Assembly: GCA_003649145.1 (NCBI GenBank)
Contig: QMQZ01000024.1
Coordinates: forward strand, 1-5,800
Reading direction: 5' to 3'
Length of the DNA: 5,800 nt
Source: Thermoproteota archaeon
GTDB taxonomy: Archaea > Thermoproteota > Methanomethylicia > Culexarchaeales > Culexmicrobiaceae
This document shows positions 5,612-5,800 of this stretch, piece by piece (positions within the stretch are counted from its first letter, which is position 1; each line of letters starts with the position of its first letter). The notes beneath the pieces are model-generated. The model was not told where the DNA came from. It ran no database searches and saw only the letters and a list, made by a program, of their open reading frames with translations. The position numbers were made by a program, and so were the translations under genes.

Positions 5612-5800
5612 TTAATCACTAAGATTGCTGATTTCTTTTTCGGCTGCCAAGATCGCCTCTTCGAGGTATTTCCTCCCCTCCGGTGTAGTGAATAGGGGAG
5701 GCTGCCAATCTTCGACTAGTTTCCTCCTAATGGTGAGAGCGGCTTCTCCAGTAATTGGATTTACTCCTCTCTTCTGAAAGACGTGCCACCTCAATACTAT
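5612..5800 (-). CDS. C-terminal part of an unrecognised protein, cut by the window edge
   Basis: The frame is open from the right edge to a TAA at 5614-5612 and gives 62 residues here. A TTG at 5794-5792 could start a 60-residue protein, but no ribosome binding site can be judged and the frame continues outwards, so a longer gene is more likely. Visible features are WHVFQKRGVNPITGEAA, a basic stretch (TIRRKLVEDWQPP), a short FTTPEGRKYLEEA segment and a charged helix at the end (AAEKEISNLSD). I do not recognise the family. It ends 18 bp before the radical SAM ATG on the same strand, so the two probably form one transcript. Confidence 0.6.
   Translation of the reverse strand: MVLRWHVFQKRGVNPITGEAALTIRRKLVEDWQPPLFTTPEGRKYLEEAILAAEKEISNLSD

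Noticed and set aside
1..5800. tRNA, rRNA, CRISPR repeats, insertion sequences or long terminal repeats
   Set aside because: Read through by eye on both strands; no cloverleaf, regularly spaced repeats or transposase motifs seen. The SWIM motif could recall MULE transposases, but no DDE catalytic domain accompanies it.

Overview
The window looks like thermophile-type archaeal DNA, most likely from the TACK/Thermoproteota side; I cannot name the species. The evidence is a RadA/Rad51-type recombinase with an N-terminal helix-hairpin-helix domain, GGAGGTGA-type ribosome binding sites that match the archaeal 16S 3' end, frequent GTG/TTG starts, very tight overlapping gene packing, and an archaeal-style PflX-like (COG1313) radical SAM gene. 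No tRNA, rRNA, CRISPR array, insertion sequence or long repeat was found. No stretch over 300 bases is without a gene.

Layout. Positions 1-4510 hold seven plus-strand genes with every junction overlapping, so this is almost certainly one transcript whose promoter lies to the left of the window. In order: (1) a small protein that may be 5'-truncated by the window edge; (2) a small protein with two C-terminal membrane segments; (3) a 447-residue protein that reads like a HerA/VirB4-type DNA-translocase ATPase which has lost its Walker A P-loop, followed by a winged-helix domain; (4) a 118-residue protein with a basic N-terminal part and a helical leucine-rich tail; (5) a RadA-family recombinase with intact Walker A and B but several altered recombinase signatures; (6) a SWIM zinc-finger protein, the family of eukaryotic Shu2/SWS1; (7) a 215-residue protein that looks like the C-terminal half of a RecA-fold domain without a P-loop. 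Positions 4481-5800 hold a minus-strand pair: a PflX-like radical SAM protein and, just upstream of it, the C-terminal end of an unrecognised protein that runs off the right edge. The two transcription units converge and their last genes overlap tail to tail by 30 bp.

How it may work together. In eukaryotes the Shu complex combines a SWIM protein with Rad51 paralogues, some without functional ATPase motifs, and assists Rad51 filaments. Here an active-looking RadA-type ATPase, a SWIM protein and a probable ATP-dead RecA-fold protein are encoded by consecutive overlapping genes, together with a P-loop-less HerA/VirB4-like protein and two or three small unknown proteins. My main inference is that this is an archaeal recombination-accessory (Shu-like) module, possibly linked to a membrane or DNA-translocase component. 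The RadA family, SWIM and radical SAM assignments are firm. The HerA-like call is moderate. The roles of the small proteins and the Shu analogy are inference.
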